Of a stretch of DNA of 64,000 bases, positions 56,448 to 64,000 are shown piece by piece. Below the pieces are notes generated by a model that was not told where the DNA came from, did not search any database, and was given only the letters and a program-made list of their open reading frames with translations. Made by a program: the position numbers and the translations under genes. Numbering within the stretch: position 1 is the first letter of the stretch; each line of letters starts with the position of its first letter. Source of the DNA: UBA11574 sp963752565 (GTDB lineage: Bacteria > Desulfobacterota > Desulfobacteria > Desulfobacterales > UBA11574); the NCBI GenBank assembly GCA_963752565.1, contig CAVVZC010000003.1, positions 558,001 through 622,000 of the forward strand. Direction: 5' to 3'.

Positions 56448-57122
56448 GTGCTTAAAAAAATAGTGATTCTGATGATTGTATCGGTAATTGGGTTGGGGTG
56501 CGAGGCGGAGAACCTCAATTTATTCATCAGGTTCGATCATATTGATGGGTTGAAATCGAAGGACAGCGTTATTTTTGAAACAAACCGAATCGGAAAAGTG
56601 GATGGAGTGACCTATACAAAGAAAGGGGATTATCTGGTTGAACTGATGATCCATAAAGCCTATACGAATGCAGTCACGGAACACGTCAGATTTTTTATTG
56701 TTTCAGACCCCCAAAACAATGGGCGAAGTGCCTTAGAAATGATTCAGATCCGCGAGGGAGGAAAACCATTACAGAACAACACCGTTCTCGAAGGCTCCAG
56801 CAAATCTTCTGCGATAATTGAACGCTTGGAAAAAGACCTCGAAAAGGGAATGGAGAGTGTCAGAAAAGAGTTTAAGGAATTTGCAGAGGAATTAAAAAAG
56901 ATTCCTGATAGCGAGGCATTTAAAAAGCTTGAGGACGAACTCGTAAATCTTTATGAAAAAATGAAGCAATCGGGGAAAGAGGTCCGGGAAATGATACAAA
57001 AAGAAATATTGCCCCGTCTCGAACAGGAATTGGAAAATTTAAGGAAACGCTTGCAAGAAAAGGGACGAGAGGATGAATTAAAACCGCTTGAAATTAAAAT
57101 GGAAGAAATTAGGAAAATATAG
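56448..57122 (+). CDS. MCE/MlaD-domain lipoprotein with C-terminal coiled coil
   Basis: From GTG 56448 the product has 224 residues. A signal peptide ends in IGLGC, a lipobox, so the Cys is probably lipidated. Residues about 22-100 contain the MCE pattern LFIRFDHIDGLKSKDSVIFE and NRIGKVDGV. From about 120 to the end the protein is an almost continuous charged coiled coil (LEKDLEKGMESVRKEFKEF...). MCE proteins carry lipids across the periplasm; here no MlaE/MlaF partners are nearby, so this may be an orphan adapter. Confidence 0.75.
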   Translation: MLKKIVILMIVSVIGLGCEAENLNLFIRFDHIDGLKSKDSVIFETNRIGKVDGVTYTKKGDYLVELMIHKAYTNAVTEHVRFFIVSDPQNNGRSALEMIQIREGGKPLQNNTVLEGSSKSSAIIERLEKDLEKGMESVRKEFKEFAEELKKIPDSEAFKKLEDELVNLYEKMKQSGKEVREMIQKEILPRLEQELENLRKRLQEKGREDELKPLEIKMEEIRKI

Positions 57123-57402
57123 CGATAAGATAAAAATCGATAGTTGTCTGTTTATCGAGGTTCATATCCAGATTTTTTGTTAGAAGCTCGTTTATCATTT
57201 CAATCATCTTCTATGACCGGAAGGTCCATCAAAAGATTTTCCAACATCAAATCTCTTTAATGCTATAAAATACAACCTGTATTGGAATTAATATCTCAAT
57301 ATGTTGTGGTATAATTTTCTTGACACACAAGATATTTTATCTTATACAAAGATATTTTAAAATATCAGGAATTTAATGTTTAAAAAAACAAGGAAGGTGT
57401 TG

Positions 57403-57555
57403 ATGGGCAAATCTTTTATTAAATGCCCTAAAGATCCGAAAATGAAATACTATCGTGAAGTTTGTAAGGAAGTTTTTCGGAAAGGGAACATGCGCAACTG
57501 GTGTAAACAATGTGAGGCCTTTCAGGACCAGAAGAAATCTGCGGGAAAGACATAG
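57403..57555 (+). CDS. 50-residue Cys-containing hypothetical protein
   Basis: ATG 57403 follows AAGGAAGGTGT. The product MGKSFIKCPKDPKMKYYREV continues with a Cys and ends near NWCKQCEAF, giving four cysteines in a K/C-P pattern that could hold one zinc. An in-frame ATG at 57376 is a weaker start. I do not recognise the family; it lies 110 bases upstream of another small Cys-rich ORF. Confidence 0.5.
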   Translation: MGKSFIKCPKDPKMKYYREVCKEVFRKGNMRNWCKQCEAFQDQKKSAGKT

Positions 57556-57668
57556 TGCCTGGATTTTTCAAACCCGGTTAAAGTTTATAGGAAGGTTGGT
57601 TGATAATGGACACTTGATGTTAAAGATATGACTTTTCCTGATAATCTTAGCATAACAGAGGAGGCAAT

Positions 57669-57854
57669 ATGATTTCTTCTCCATGTGCAAACTGTCAATG
57701 GAAAAATCAACCTAAGGAATTATGCGCAAAAGATTGCGAAATTCTAGAGGCCATTCAACTTTACCAGGTATCAAATGAAAGCGATTTTTTTATACCTGCC
57801 ATCGATTGTACTGAAGAAGATCGGTTTTGTTTAAACAGTCGGGATGTTATTTAA
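57669..57854 (+). CDS. 61-residue Cys-rich hypothetical protein
   Basis: AGAGGAGGCAAT immediately precedes ATG 57669, a very strong ribosome site. The product begins MISSPCANCQWKNQPKELCA with five or six cysteines (CANC, CAKDC, C...FC), and an acidic C-terminus. Metal binding is likely. The family is not recognised. Together with the ORF at 57403 it forms a pair of small Cys proteins before the AcuB-like gene. Confidence 0.6.
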   Translation: MISSPCANCQWKNQPKELCAKDCEILEAIQLYQVSNESDFFIPAIDCTEEDRFCLNSRDVI

Positions 57855-57897
57855 ATTCGTATTCCCCACTGTTTGTTGAAGCAAAGCGGAAATCCCG
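57853..57897. repeat. short dispersed repeat, family C copy 2
   Basis: The 45 bases align with 29711-29755, sharing ATTCCCC, AGCGGAAATCCCG and spacing in between. It starts at the stop codon of the small Cys-rich ORF. Confidence 0.5.
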
Positions 57898-58001
57898 TTC
57901 TGTCGTGGCTTGCATGAGTTTTATTAATTCGCCTTTGGCAGATAACATCGTAACGCGATTTTATTTTCAGTCTGTCTCCATTATCAAAAGGAGGTGGTCC
58001 T

Positions 58002-58677
58002 ATGTACGTGGGCCGAATTATGCATACACACCTTGTAACCGTACCTCCGGATACAAGCTTACGCAAAGCAAAAGAGATCATAGAAGAAAAACAGATTAAC
58101 CATCTTTTGGTGGTCAACAAAAAGCGGGGATTTGGTCGGCATTGTTTCAGACAGAGATGTCAGACAAAGCTGGGCATCTCCGGCCACAGCCCTCAGTGTT
58201 CATGAACTGAACTATCTTTTGACCCAGTTGACCGTTGAAGCGATTATGGTTAAAAAGATTATCACCATATCGCCCGGCACCACCATTGAACGCGCCGCCT
58301 ATATCATGCAGGAAAACAGAATCAATGCACTGCCGGTTATCGAATCTGAAAAGCTTGTTGGGATTATCACAAGCACCGATGTTATGGAAGTATTGCTTCG
58401 TTCCATTGGATTTGATGAGGAAAGCGCCCGGTTTACCGTTTTGGTTGAAGATCGCATCGGGATTGTTTCTGAAGTGTCAAAAATTCTTAAAGAACAGCAG
58501 ATCAACATCCGCAGTCTTGTTACCTGGCCGGAGAAAGAATATCCAGGTATTTATCAGCTGGTGATGAGAGTCGGCCTGGAAGATAAGGATCGGGCAATTT
58601 CAGCATTAAGTGACGGTGGGTTCAAAGTGCTGTCAGAATATGTTCACGATCTGACACCCTTCCTGCCGGAGGGATAA
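58002..58677 (+). CDS. CBS-pair and ACT domain protein, AcuB-like, one frameshift
   Basis: The 5' frame encodes the first CBS domain (MYVGRIMHTHLVTVPPDT, HLLVVNKKRG). The 3' frame continues with GIVSDRDVRQS, the second CBS domain (EAIMVKKIITISPGT, LVGIITSTDVMEVL) and a C-terminal ACT domain (VLVEDRIGIVSEVSKILKE). Removing one T from the TTT run near 58130 joins them as NKKRGLVGIVSDRDV, giving about 224 residues, the AcuB layout. Such proteins sense adenine nucleotides and amino acids. It ends 34 bases inside the convergent M20 gene. Confidence 0.85.
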
Positions 58678-59931
58678 ATGTTGCGCTTTCTTAATCGAAA
58701 AAGTTCGGATTTTGGTCTATAGTTAATTAAGCGTTTTTCAAGATTCTCTATCGGAATAAAAGACCTCTTCTGATATTTCTCCCAGCAGTCTATTAAAGTG
58801 CAGGCCAGCAAAGCCGAGCGTTGTAAGAGGCTCGCTTTAATCATATATTCATCTTCACTGTGATCCATGGCGCCGATGGGTCCCAAACCGTCGATGACCG
58901 GCGTGTGTTCTCCGGCAATCAGATTGGCGTCCGATACCCCGGCCCTGAATTCTTCCGAAACCGAGAATCCAATGGATGCTGCTGTTTCCTGGACCGCTTG
59001 GAAAAGTTTTTTATTCTGTTCAGAGGCCGGCATGGGAGGTCTTGAGCTCAATATGGTAAAATGAGAGCTGTGTTTTGGGAATGTCTTTTTTCTTGGTGAT
59101 CTCGGATATGCTTTTTTCCAGATCCGATTTATCCGCTATTCCGGTGAACCTGAAATCGATACGGGCCAAAGCATGTTCAGGCACGGTATTGTGGCCTATG
59201 CCGCCATTGACTTTGCCCACATTGACACTGATTCCCCGATCCAAATCATTTAAAGATTCAAAGGCAATAATTTTATGGGCCAGTTCAACAATGGCGCTGA
59301 CTTTATCTTTGCCGGCAAATGCTGCATGGCCGGCAATTCCTTTAATCTTAAGTTCAAGAGATAGGTTTCCTTTTCGGCCGGTAACGATTTCTCCATTACG
59401 CCCCCCGGTTTCCAAAACAAATGCAAAAGCGCTGTTTCTGGCTTCCTTTTGAATATGATCTTTTGAGCTGGGAGACCCGATTTCTTCGTCGGAGTTAAAG
59501 AAGAATTTGACGGGTATTTTTGTTAAAAGCTTTTCGTTGTCCAGTGCCTTGAGTGCAAATATCCCTGCAACGAGTCCGCCTTTCATGTCAATGACGCCCG
59601 GGCCAAAACAGTGAGTACTTTCTTCCTTATACCAGTTAAATTCGGTATCTTCCGGAAACACTGTATCCATATGTCCGGATAGAAGTATCTGTTTGTCAAA
59701 CCGCTTTTCACAAAGGGATCTAACAACAAGGTGATTCCCAAATGTATCTTGTTCTATCACCTGGCAGGAGACGGCATGAGATTGAAACGTGGACGTTATC
59801 AGATGGGCCATCTGGTCCACACCGCGTTTATTGTAAGTTCCGCTTTGAATCCGAACCATCTTTTCAAGGAGGGAGAACATATCCCGATGGTGTGCTTTTA
59901 GGAATGTGATTATGCGGTTGTGGATGGTCAT
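58644..59931 (-). CDS. M20 family metallopeptidase, carboxypeptidase G2/ArgE-like, one frameshift
   Basis: The 5' frame has ILLSGHMDTVFPED (His and Asp ligands), GPGVIDMKGGLVAGI (bridging Asp), FFFNSDEEIGSPSSK (catalytic Glu pair) and the dimerisation domain. The 3' frame supplies GVSDANLIAGEHTPVIDGLGP with the final MDHSEDEY His ligand, arranged as in carboxypeptidase G2. They join by one base near 59040-59050 (IELK to RPPMPASEQ). It would hydrolyse an N-acyl or peptide bond, possibly releasing an amino acid such as glutamate. Its ATG lies 2 bases after the kamA stop, so it is the last gene of the kamA-glnA operon. Confidence 0.85.
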
Positions 59932-59933
59932 TT

Positions 59934-61007
59934 CTATTCAGGAATATTCGGCCAAGTGGTATAAAGCCCCTGATAATTTCTCAGCTTATATTCTTTTTCA
60001 TTTTTATCGACAATATAATAATCGGGCATTAAAGGAATTTTACCGATATTCGTTGCAATGACATACATGGGTTGGGCAAGCCCGGTCGTGTGACCCCGCA
60101 GCGCATCTCTAATAAGTTCGGCTCCTTTTTCGACCGGTGTGCGAAAATGATCGATTCCTGGTGCAGGTTCGCAGTAAAAAACATAATATGGCCGGATTCT
60201 AACGGCTAAAAGCTTTTGATGCAGTTTTCTGAAGGTCTCCACATCATCATTGATTCCTTTGAGCAGCACCGCCTGATTGCCGACATTCACACCGCAGGAG
60301 AGAAGACCGTAAACAGCCTCTGCCGTTTTTTGGGTAATTTCTTTGGGATGATTACATTGTGTATTTATCCATATGGGCACCCGGTGAAAACCGCTGAGTA
60401 CTTTTTTGAGACCGTCGGTGATTCGATGAGGGAGAACAATCGGTGTCCGCGTTCCGAATCGAATCATTTCTATATGGGGAATCTCTCTCAGCTTTCGAAT
60501 AAGATATTCAATTTTTTGGTCTGAAAGTATGAAAGGATCACCGCCAGTAATGAGAACGTCGCGAATTTCCTCATGTTCGCTGATCCATTCGAGACCCTCT
60601 TCAAAATCGAATCGAAGCTTAAGATCACGATCGACAACGAGTTCTTTACGAAAACAGTGACGGCAGTAATTTGCACAGATATCCGTAACAGTAAATGCAA
60701 TGCGGTCATAATACTGCCTGGCGATACAGTCGGGCCTGACTTCATCGGTGTCACGGTTTTCTTTCCAAATCAAATAGTTGGGGATTCCATATTTGTTCTC
60801 TGTTTCTTTCATTGACGGGATAACCTGTTTGCGTATCGGGCAATCAGGATCATTTGGATCCATCAAAGAAGCAAAATAAGGCGTTGTACCCCATTTGGTT
60901 TTAAGGGTATTGATGGCCGCTTCTTCTTCCGGTGTGACGTTGATGAGGGCTTTTAGGCCATCAAGTGTGTTCACACTGTTTTGGAGTTGTTCCATCCATT
61001 CATCCAT
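59934..61007 (-). CDS. KamA-family radical SAM 2,3-aminomutase (copy 1)
   Basis: The 357-residue protein has the radical SAM cluster CANYCRHC (C111, C115, C118), Arg120 equivalent to the carboxylate-binding Arg134 of lysine 2,3-aminomutase (LAM), LITGGDPF and a PLP lysine at K323 in GKIPLMP (LAM Lys337). The LAM residues that clasp the lysine side chain, Asp293 and Asp330, align with Glu280 (CEPAPG) and Ala318 (VIAT), so lysine is not an obvious substrate. AGGAGG precedes the ATG. It starts 12 bases after the glnA-like stop. It probably moves an alpha-amino group to the beta position of an amino acid not yet identified. Confidence 0.88.
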   Translation of the reverse strand: MDEWMEQLQNSVNTLDGLKALINVTPEEEAAINTLKTKWGTTPYFASLMDPNDPDCPIRKQVIPSMKETENKYGIPNYLIWKENRDTDEVRPDCIARQYYDRIAFTVTDICANYCRHCFRKELVVDRDLKLRFDFEEGLEWISEHEEIRDVLITGGDPFILSDQKIEYLIRKLREIPHIEMIRFGTRTPIVLPHRITDGLKKVLSGFHRVPIWINTQCNHPKEITQKTAEAVYGLLSCGVNVGNQAVLLKGINDDVETFRKLHQKLLAVRIRPYYVFYCEPAPGIDHFRTPVEKGAELIRDALRGHTTGLAQPMYVIATNIGKIPLMPDYYIVDKNEKEYKLRNYQGLYTTWPNIPE

Positions 61008-61019
61008 TAAATGATCCTC

Positions 61020-62330
61020 CTAAATGCTCAAATATTTATCCAGTTCTCTGGGAGTGACGTGGACTCTGTGATCCTCCCAGTCATTTATCTTAAGGGACAT
61101 GTAGGTGTTGTAAATCGGTTCTCCTAAAATTTCTTTCATAAATTTACTTCTTTCGGCTTCAACCAGCGCTTCGTACATGCTTTTAGGCAAAAACCGCCTG
61201 TCCCATACACGGTATCGATATTTCTTTTTATAAGTGCTCCCGATATCCGCTTGACCGCAGGTTAGATCTTCTTTTATGCCTTTAAGCCCCATGGCAATTA
61301 ACATCGCAATTTGAAGGTAAGGGTTACCTGCCGGGTCAGGGCTTCGTAGTTCAATCCGTGTGCTTTCGGGGTTGTGGGAATATGGCACCCTGACCATAGA
61401 GCTTCTATTCCTGAACCCCCAGCCTCTGATAATAGGCGCTTCCCTATCCAATACGTATGCCTTGTATGAATTGAAAGTCGATGCCATGATGATTGATGTT
61501 TCTCTGGCATATTGCAAAATACCGGCAATAAATTTTTTGCAGATATTGCTTATATTATCTTCACTATCTGTATCGTAAAACATGTTTTTTCCATCAAGAT
61601 CCTGCATAGAAATGTGGATATGGAATGCATTTCTGTTGAAATCGTCGAATGGTTTAGGCATGAACGTTGCGTGATAACCGAACTCTAAAGCAACCATTTG
61701 GGTTATATAGTTAAAAAGTATTGTTCGGTCTGCTACATTCAAGGGGTCTGCACACTCCAGGTTGATTTCATGCTGGGATGGTGTCACCTCATGATGCGCT
61801 TTCTCAAATTGTATTCCGCATGCTTTAAGTATTTCAATAATTTTGTTTCGTACTAGTTCTCCCTTATCATGGGGAGTTGCCTGAAAGTAACCGGCTTTGT
61901 CAGAATGAACTTTTTCACCGCGTTCATTTTCACGAAGTAGAAAAAATTCATGTTCAGGACCGACCAGAAACTTGAAGCCATACTCCGTTTCCGCCTTTTT
62001 CAGGATACCTTCCAGAACAGATCTGGGATCGACTTGTGCACGAGATTTTTGATCGTCATAAACATGTCCTATAAAGAAACCGCGTTTATTATCCCCAAAT
62101 TCCACAACTCGAAAACTCTCCGGATCTGGAAAAAGAAGCCTGTCACTGCTGTCAACAGTAGCGTATCCCGCAACAGAGCTTCCATCAAAACCGATTCCAT
62201 TTGCTATGATCGACTCAATGTTGTCGGGATTTATCGGCAGATTCATAATTCTGCCGTTGAGATCGGTAAAAAAAATCTTAGTAAGGGTCGTTTCCTTTAG
62301 TTTTTGCTGGATTTGTTTGATACTTGCCAT
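61020..62330 (-). CDS. glutamine-synthetase-family ligase with altered amino-acid-binding loop
   Basis: From the ATG at 62330 (AAAGGTG 9 bases upstream; a GTG four codons earlier is in frame) the product is 436 residues. GS hallmarks are GFDGSSVAGY, GPEHEFFL, HHEVTPSQHEINL, HATFMPKPF, FRNRSSMVRVP and STRIELRSPDPAGNPYL. The NGSGMHxH loop that holds the glutamate alpha-amino and carboxylate groups in GS is instead NRNAFHIH (61620-61637), and RLxPGYEAP is AYVLDREAP. No Tyr397-type adenylylation site of GSI-beta is visible. Catalytic metal and phosphate residues are kept, so it likely ligates ammonia or an amine to a different carboxylate. It lies between two kamA genes. Confidence 0.85.
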   Translation of the reverse strand: MASIKQIQQKLKETTLTKIFFTDLNGRIMNLPINPDNIESIIANGIGFDGSSVAGYATVDSSDRLLFPDPESFRVVEFGDNKRGFFIGHVYDDQKSRAQVDPRSVLEGILKKAETEYGFKFLVGPEHEFFLLRENERGEKVHSDKAGYFQATPHDKGELVRNKIIEILKACGIQFEKAHHEVTPSQHEINLECADPLNVADRTILFNYITQMVALEFGYHATFMPKPFDDFNRNAFHIHISMQDLDGKNMFYDTDSEDNISNICKKFIAGILQYARETSIIMASTFNSYKAYVLDREAPIIRGWGFRNRSSMVRVPYSHNPESTRIELRSPDPAGNPYLQIAMLIAMGLKGIKEDLTCGQADIGSTYKKKYRYRVWDRRFLPKSMYEALVEAERSKFMKEILGEPIYNTYMSLKINDWEDHRVHVTPRELDKYLSI

Positions 62331-62418
62331 GCTGTGCTTCACCTTTTTTTAATTTAAATTCAAAAGCTTGTTTATTTCATTACATCTGTTTTACATGACA
62401 ATATCAAGAGAAATTTTA

Positions 62419-62446
62419 TTGACAACTTGAATAAAAAGGTTGTCAA
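62419..62446. promoter_or_regulatory. inverted repeat TTGACAAC-N12-GTTGTCAA upstream of the glnA-like gene
   Basis: Arms of eight bases, TTGACAAC at 62419-62426 and GTTGTCAA at 62439-62446, pair perfectly. On the minus strand a TTGTCA/TATTGT pair with 16-base spacing lies over and just downstream of it, so the repeat overlaps a likely promoter for glnA-kamA1-M20. It may be a repressor operator or the 3' hairpin of the upstream kamA; the T tract expected for a terminator is weak. Confidence 0.5.
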
Positions 62447-62463
62447 ACGATTAATGAGGGTCC

Positions 62464-64000
62464 TTATAGCTTGGTAAAGGAGAAGTTTTGACTGGCGTAT
62501 TTGTTAGGATCGGCATCCGGATATCTGACTTTTTCATTGCTCCACGGTTTTTTCATGACAATGTCAGTTCCTTCGTGATCCACAACGTTACTTCTGTGCA
62601 AAGGAATTTTACCGCCGGCAGTGGCAATATATCGAGGAATTGCATCACCGGAGATATTGCCGTACATGCTTTCCACGATATCTCTTCCTTTTTCTATGGG
62701 CACTCTGAAGTGGGTAAACTGGGGATTTCGATAGCTGCAGTTAAAAATATAGTACGGCCGGACATAACTTTCTTGAATGGTCTCACACAGTTTCCACATT
62801 TTCACCTTGGTATCGTTGATCCCTTTTAAGAGAACGGCCTGGTTCAACACAGCACTGACGCTTTTAGAGATGCGTTTGAAGGTATTTTTAGAAATCGGTG
62901 TAATTTCCTGAGCTGTGTTAATCTGTGTGACCACCCTCACCGGCTTTTTGTCATTGCTCTCTTCGAGGATTTCAAGAAGTTCGGTGTCGACTCGCCAGGG
63001 GGTTGTGACCGGAATTCTGGTGCCGAGGCGTTTCATCTTTACATGATCAATGTTGTCCAGGGCTTTTAAAATCTTTTTGATCATTCGATTGGGGAGAACA
63101 AATGCATCCCCACCGGTGACAAGGACATCTCGAATGTGTGCGTTATTGCGAATATAGTTTAAAGCTTCTTCGTAGGCGTTATCGGAATAAATGCGATCTT
63201 TTTTCCCGATGTGGGCAATCCTCAGGCAGTGGGTGCAATACATGGCACACATGTTGGTGGCCTTGATGGTGAGAACCCTTGGATAAAACTGATCGATCAG
63301 CCGGGCCGGTGAATGGTCTGCCGCCACCGGCGGAATCTCGACGCCGATGTTATCGACCATTTCACCGGTGGGAACAGATTGCAAAAGGACCGGATCGTTC
63401 GTTCGATTGGGCTGAATCAGGCTGGCATAGTAAGGGGTCAGGCGCATGCGGTAACTCTGGGTCACCCGGCTCAATTCTTCTATAATCTTAGATGGAAGAT
63501 CGATTATTTTTGAAAGTTTTTCCACAGAGTCGATGCAATGTTTTAACTGACCGGAATAGGAGTTCCATTCGTCGTCATCTATGTTCAGAATCGATTTTAT
63601 ACGACGAACATTTTCCTGAATGGTGTCCCACAATTCGATGCCGCTTGGCGCTTCTGTAACCTTGTTTTTCAAATAATTGACAACCCTCTCATTTGCCTGT
63701 TCAACAATGGGTAGCGCCTGATTGACCCTGCCGCCGACAGTCACCCCGTGTTCATCCAGATGTTGATGTTTGGCGGCGAGCAAGGCAAGGGTCTCTCTCG
63801 AGATACCAAAGGCGTCCGGCGAGATATTCAGTTCTTTTTTTATCTTCTTTAGGCGACAGAAAAGATCAATAATAGGACCTGTTAGTTCGATGTCTTCGGT
63901 GGATTTAAAAAGAGCCGTCGTATTGTCTAAGCGCCAGTTTCTTCAGGTAACTTTCGGAAAGATTCTGAAATCTTTTGATCGCTTTGATCCGGGGCACTGA
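62464..64000 (-). CDS. KamA-family radical SAM 2,3-aminomutase (copy 2), partial and frameshifted
   Basis: The gene runs off the right edge. Counting from codon 63783 the core has CAMYCTHC (C179, C183, C186), Arg188 (carboxylate Arg of LAM), LVTGGDAF, and PLP lysine K392 in GGKIPL. LAM Asp293 aligns with Ser350 in CSYRNP, and Asp330 with Thr or Ala in IATAGG; the nearby Arg352 could contact an acidic side chain. Coding sense continues upstream of 63783 (GPIIDLFCRLKKIKKELNIS) to about 63940, where one extra A shifts it from LSESYLKK into NWRLDNTTALFKST. It is longer than copy 1 by an N-terminal domain of at least 170 residues. The glnA-like gene starts 133 bases after its stop. Confidence 0.85.

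Noticed and set aside
59934..61007. EpmB (EF-P lysine aminomutase) identity for kamA copy 1
   Set aside because: The C-terminal part past the PLP lysine is longer than in EpmB, and no efp or epmA is nearby.
61020..62330. Calling this gene ordinary glutamine synthetase glnA
   Set aside because: The substrate-binding loop and flap segment differ from GS, and the genes around it point to another amino acid.
1..64000. CRISPR arrays, tRNA or rRNA genes, intact transposases and phage genes
   Set aside because: I looked for regularly spaced repeats, tRNA T-arm patterns and transposase or integrase motifs and saw none; only short dispersed repeats were found.

Overview
The window looks like chromosome of a mesophilic, anaerobic Desulfobacterota (Desulfobacteraceae-like, probably marine or sulfate-reducing) bacterium. 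This is inferred from the gene mix: a tungsten-type aldehyde:ferredoxin oxidoreductase beside a MoaD-like protein, a DUF362/ferredoxin protein, KamA-family radical SAM aminomutases, a complete Liv branched-chain amino-acid ABC importer, an AcuB-like CBS-ACT protein, a four-helix-bundle (S23) ORF fragment and GGDEF/HD-GYP/PilZ signalling. No 16S rRNA or other taxonomic marker is present. I found no tRNA, rRNA, CRISPR array or intact insertion sequence.

Layout. 0-1.3 kb: end of a CYTH-domain gene and the rplM-rpsI ribosomal operon. 1.3-8.5 kb (minus strand): a peptide/nickel-type ABC importer operon (A-B-C-D-F order) followed by an ECHDC3-like crotonase; four of its five transporter genes are frameshifted and one carries a fused S23 fragment. 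8.7-14 kb: a ybhG-ybhF-ybhS-ybhR-type ABC-2 exporter, GC-richer than its surroundings. 14-19.4 kb: a cNMP-binding/PilZ protein, small Cys-rich ORFs, aspartokinase and TatD. 19.6-25 kb: a disaccharide module with a TPP-like HAD phosphatase, a beta-phosphoglucomutase/GH65 phosphorylase fusion and a P-loop kinase. 25-33 kb: AsmA, SIMPL, DUF362-ferredoxin, MFS, HD-GYP and YkgJ genes. 33-39 kb: ndk-trmJ-FAH, leuCD-type dehydratase and lepA. 39-45 kb: a diguanylate cyclase response regulator, zinc uptake znuACB, and NAD salvage pncA-pncB. 45-50 kb: livK-H-M-G-F. 50-55 kb: NAD kinase, MoaD-like protein, methyltransferase, tandem class II aldolase and AOR. 55-58 kb: HD protein, a 29-residue membrane peptide, an MCE-type lipoprotein and two small Cys-rich proteins. 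58-64 kb: an AcuB-like CBS-ACT gene meeting tail-to-tail a minus-strand operon kamA - glnA-like - kamA - M20 peptidase, which runs off the right edge.

The most interesting candidate system is that last operon. Two KamA-type aminomutases, both lacking the aspartate pair that holds lysine in lysine 2,3-aminomutase, flank a glutamine-synthetase-family enzyme whose glutamate-binding loop is rewritten (NGSGMH to NRNAFH). I infer a pathway that makes or amidates a beta-amino acid (for example beta-glutamate to beta-glutamine), which would fit compatible-solute synthesis; the chemistry is unproven. The GH65 fusion module is a second self-contained pathway candidate.

About fifteen single-base frameshifts are spread over twelve otherwise well-conserved genes. 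Either the consensus has indel errors or decay is under way; reads are needed to tell. Three families of short dispersed intergenic repeats are also present.
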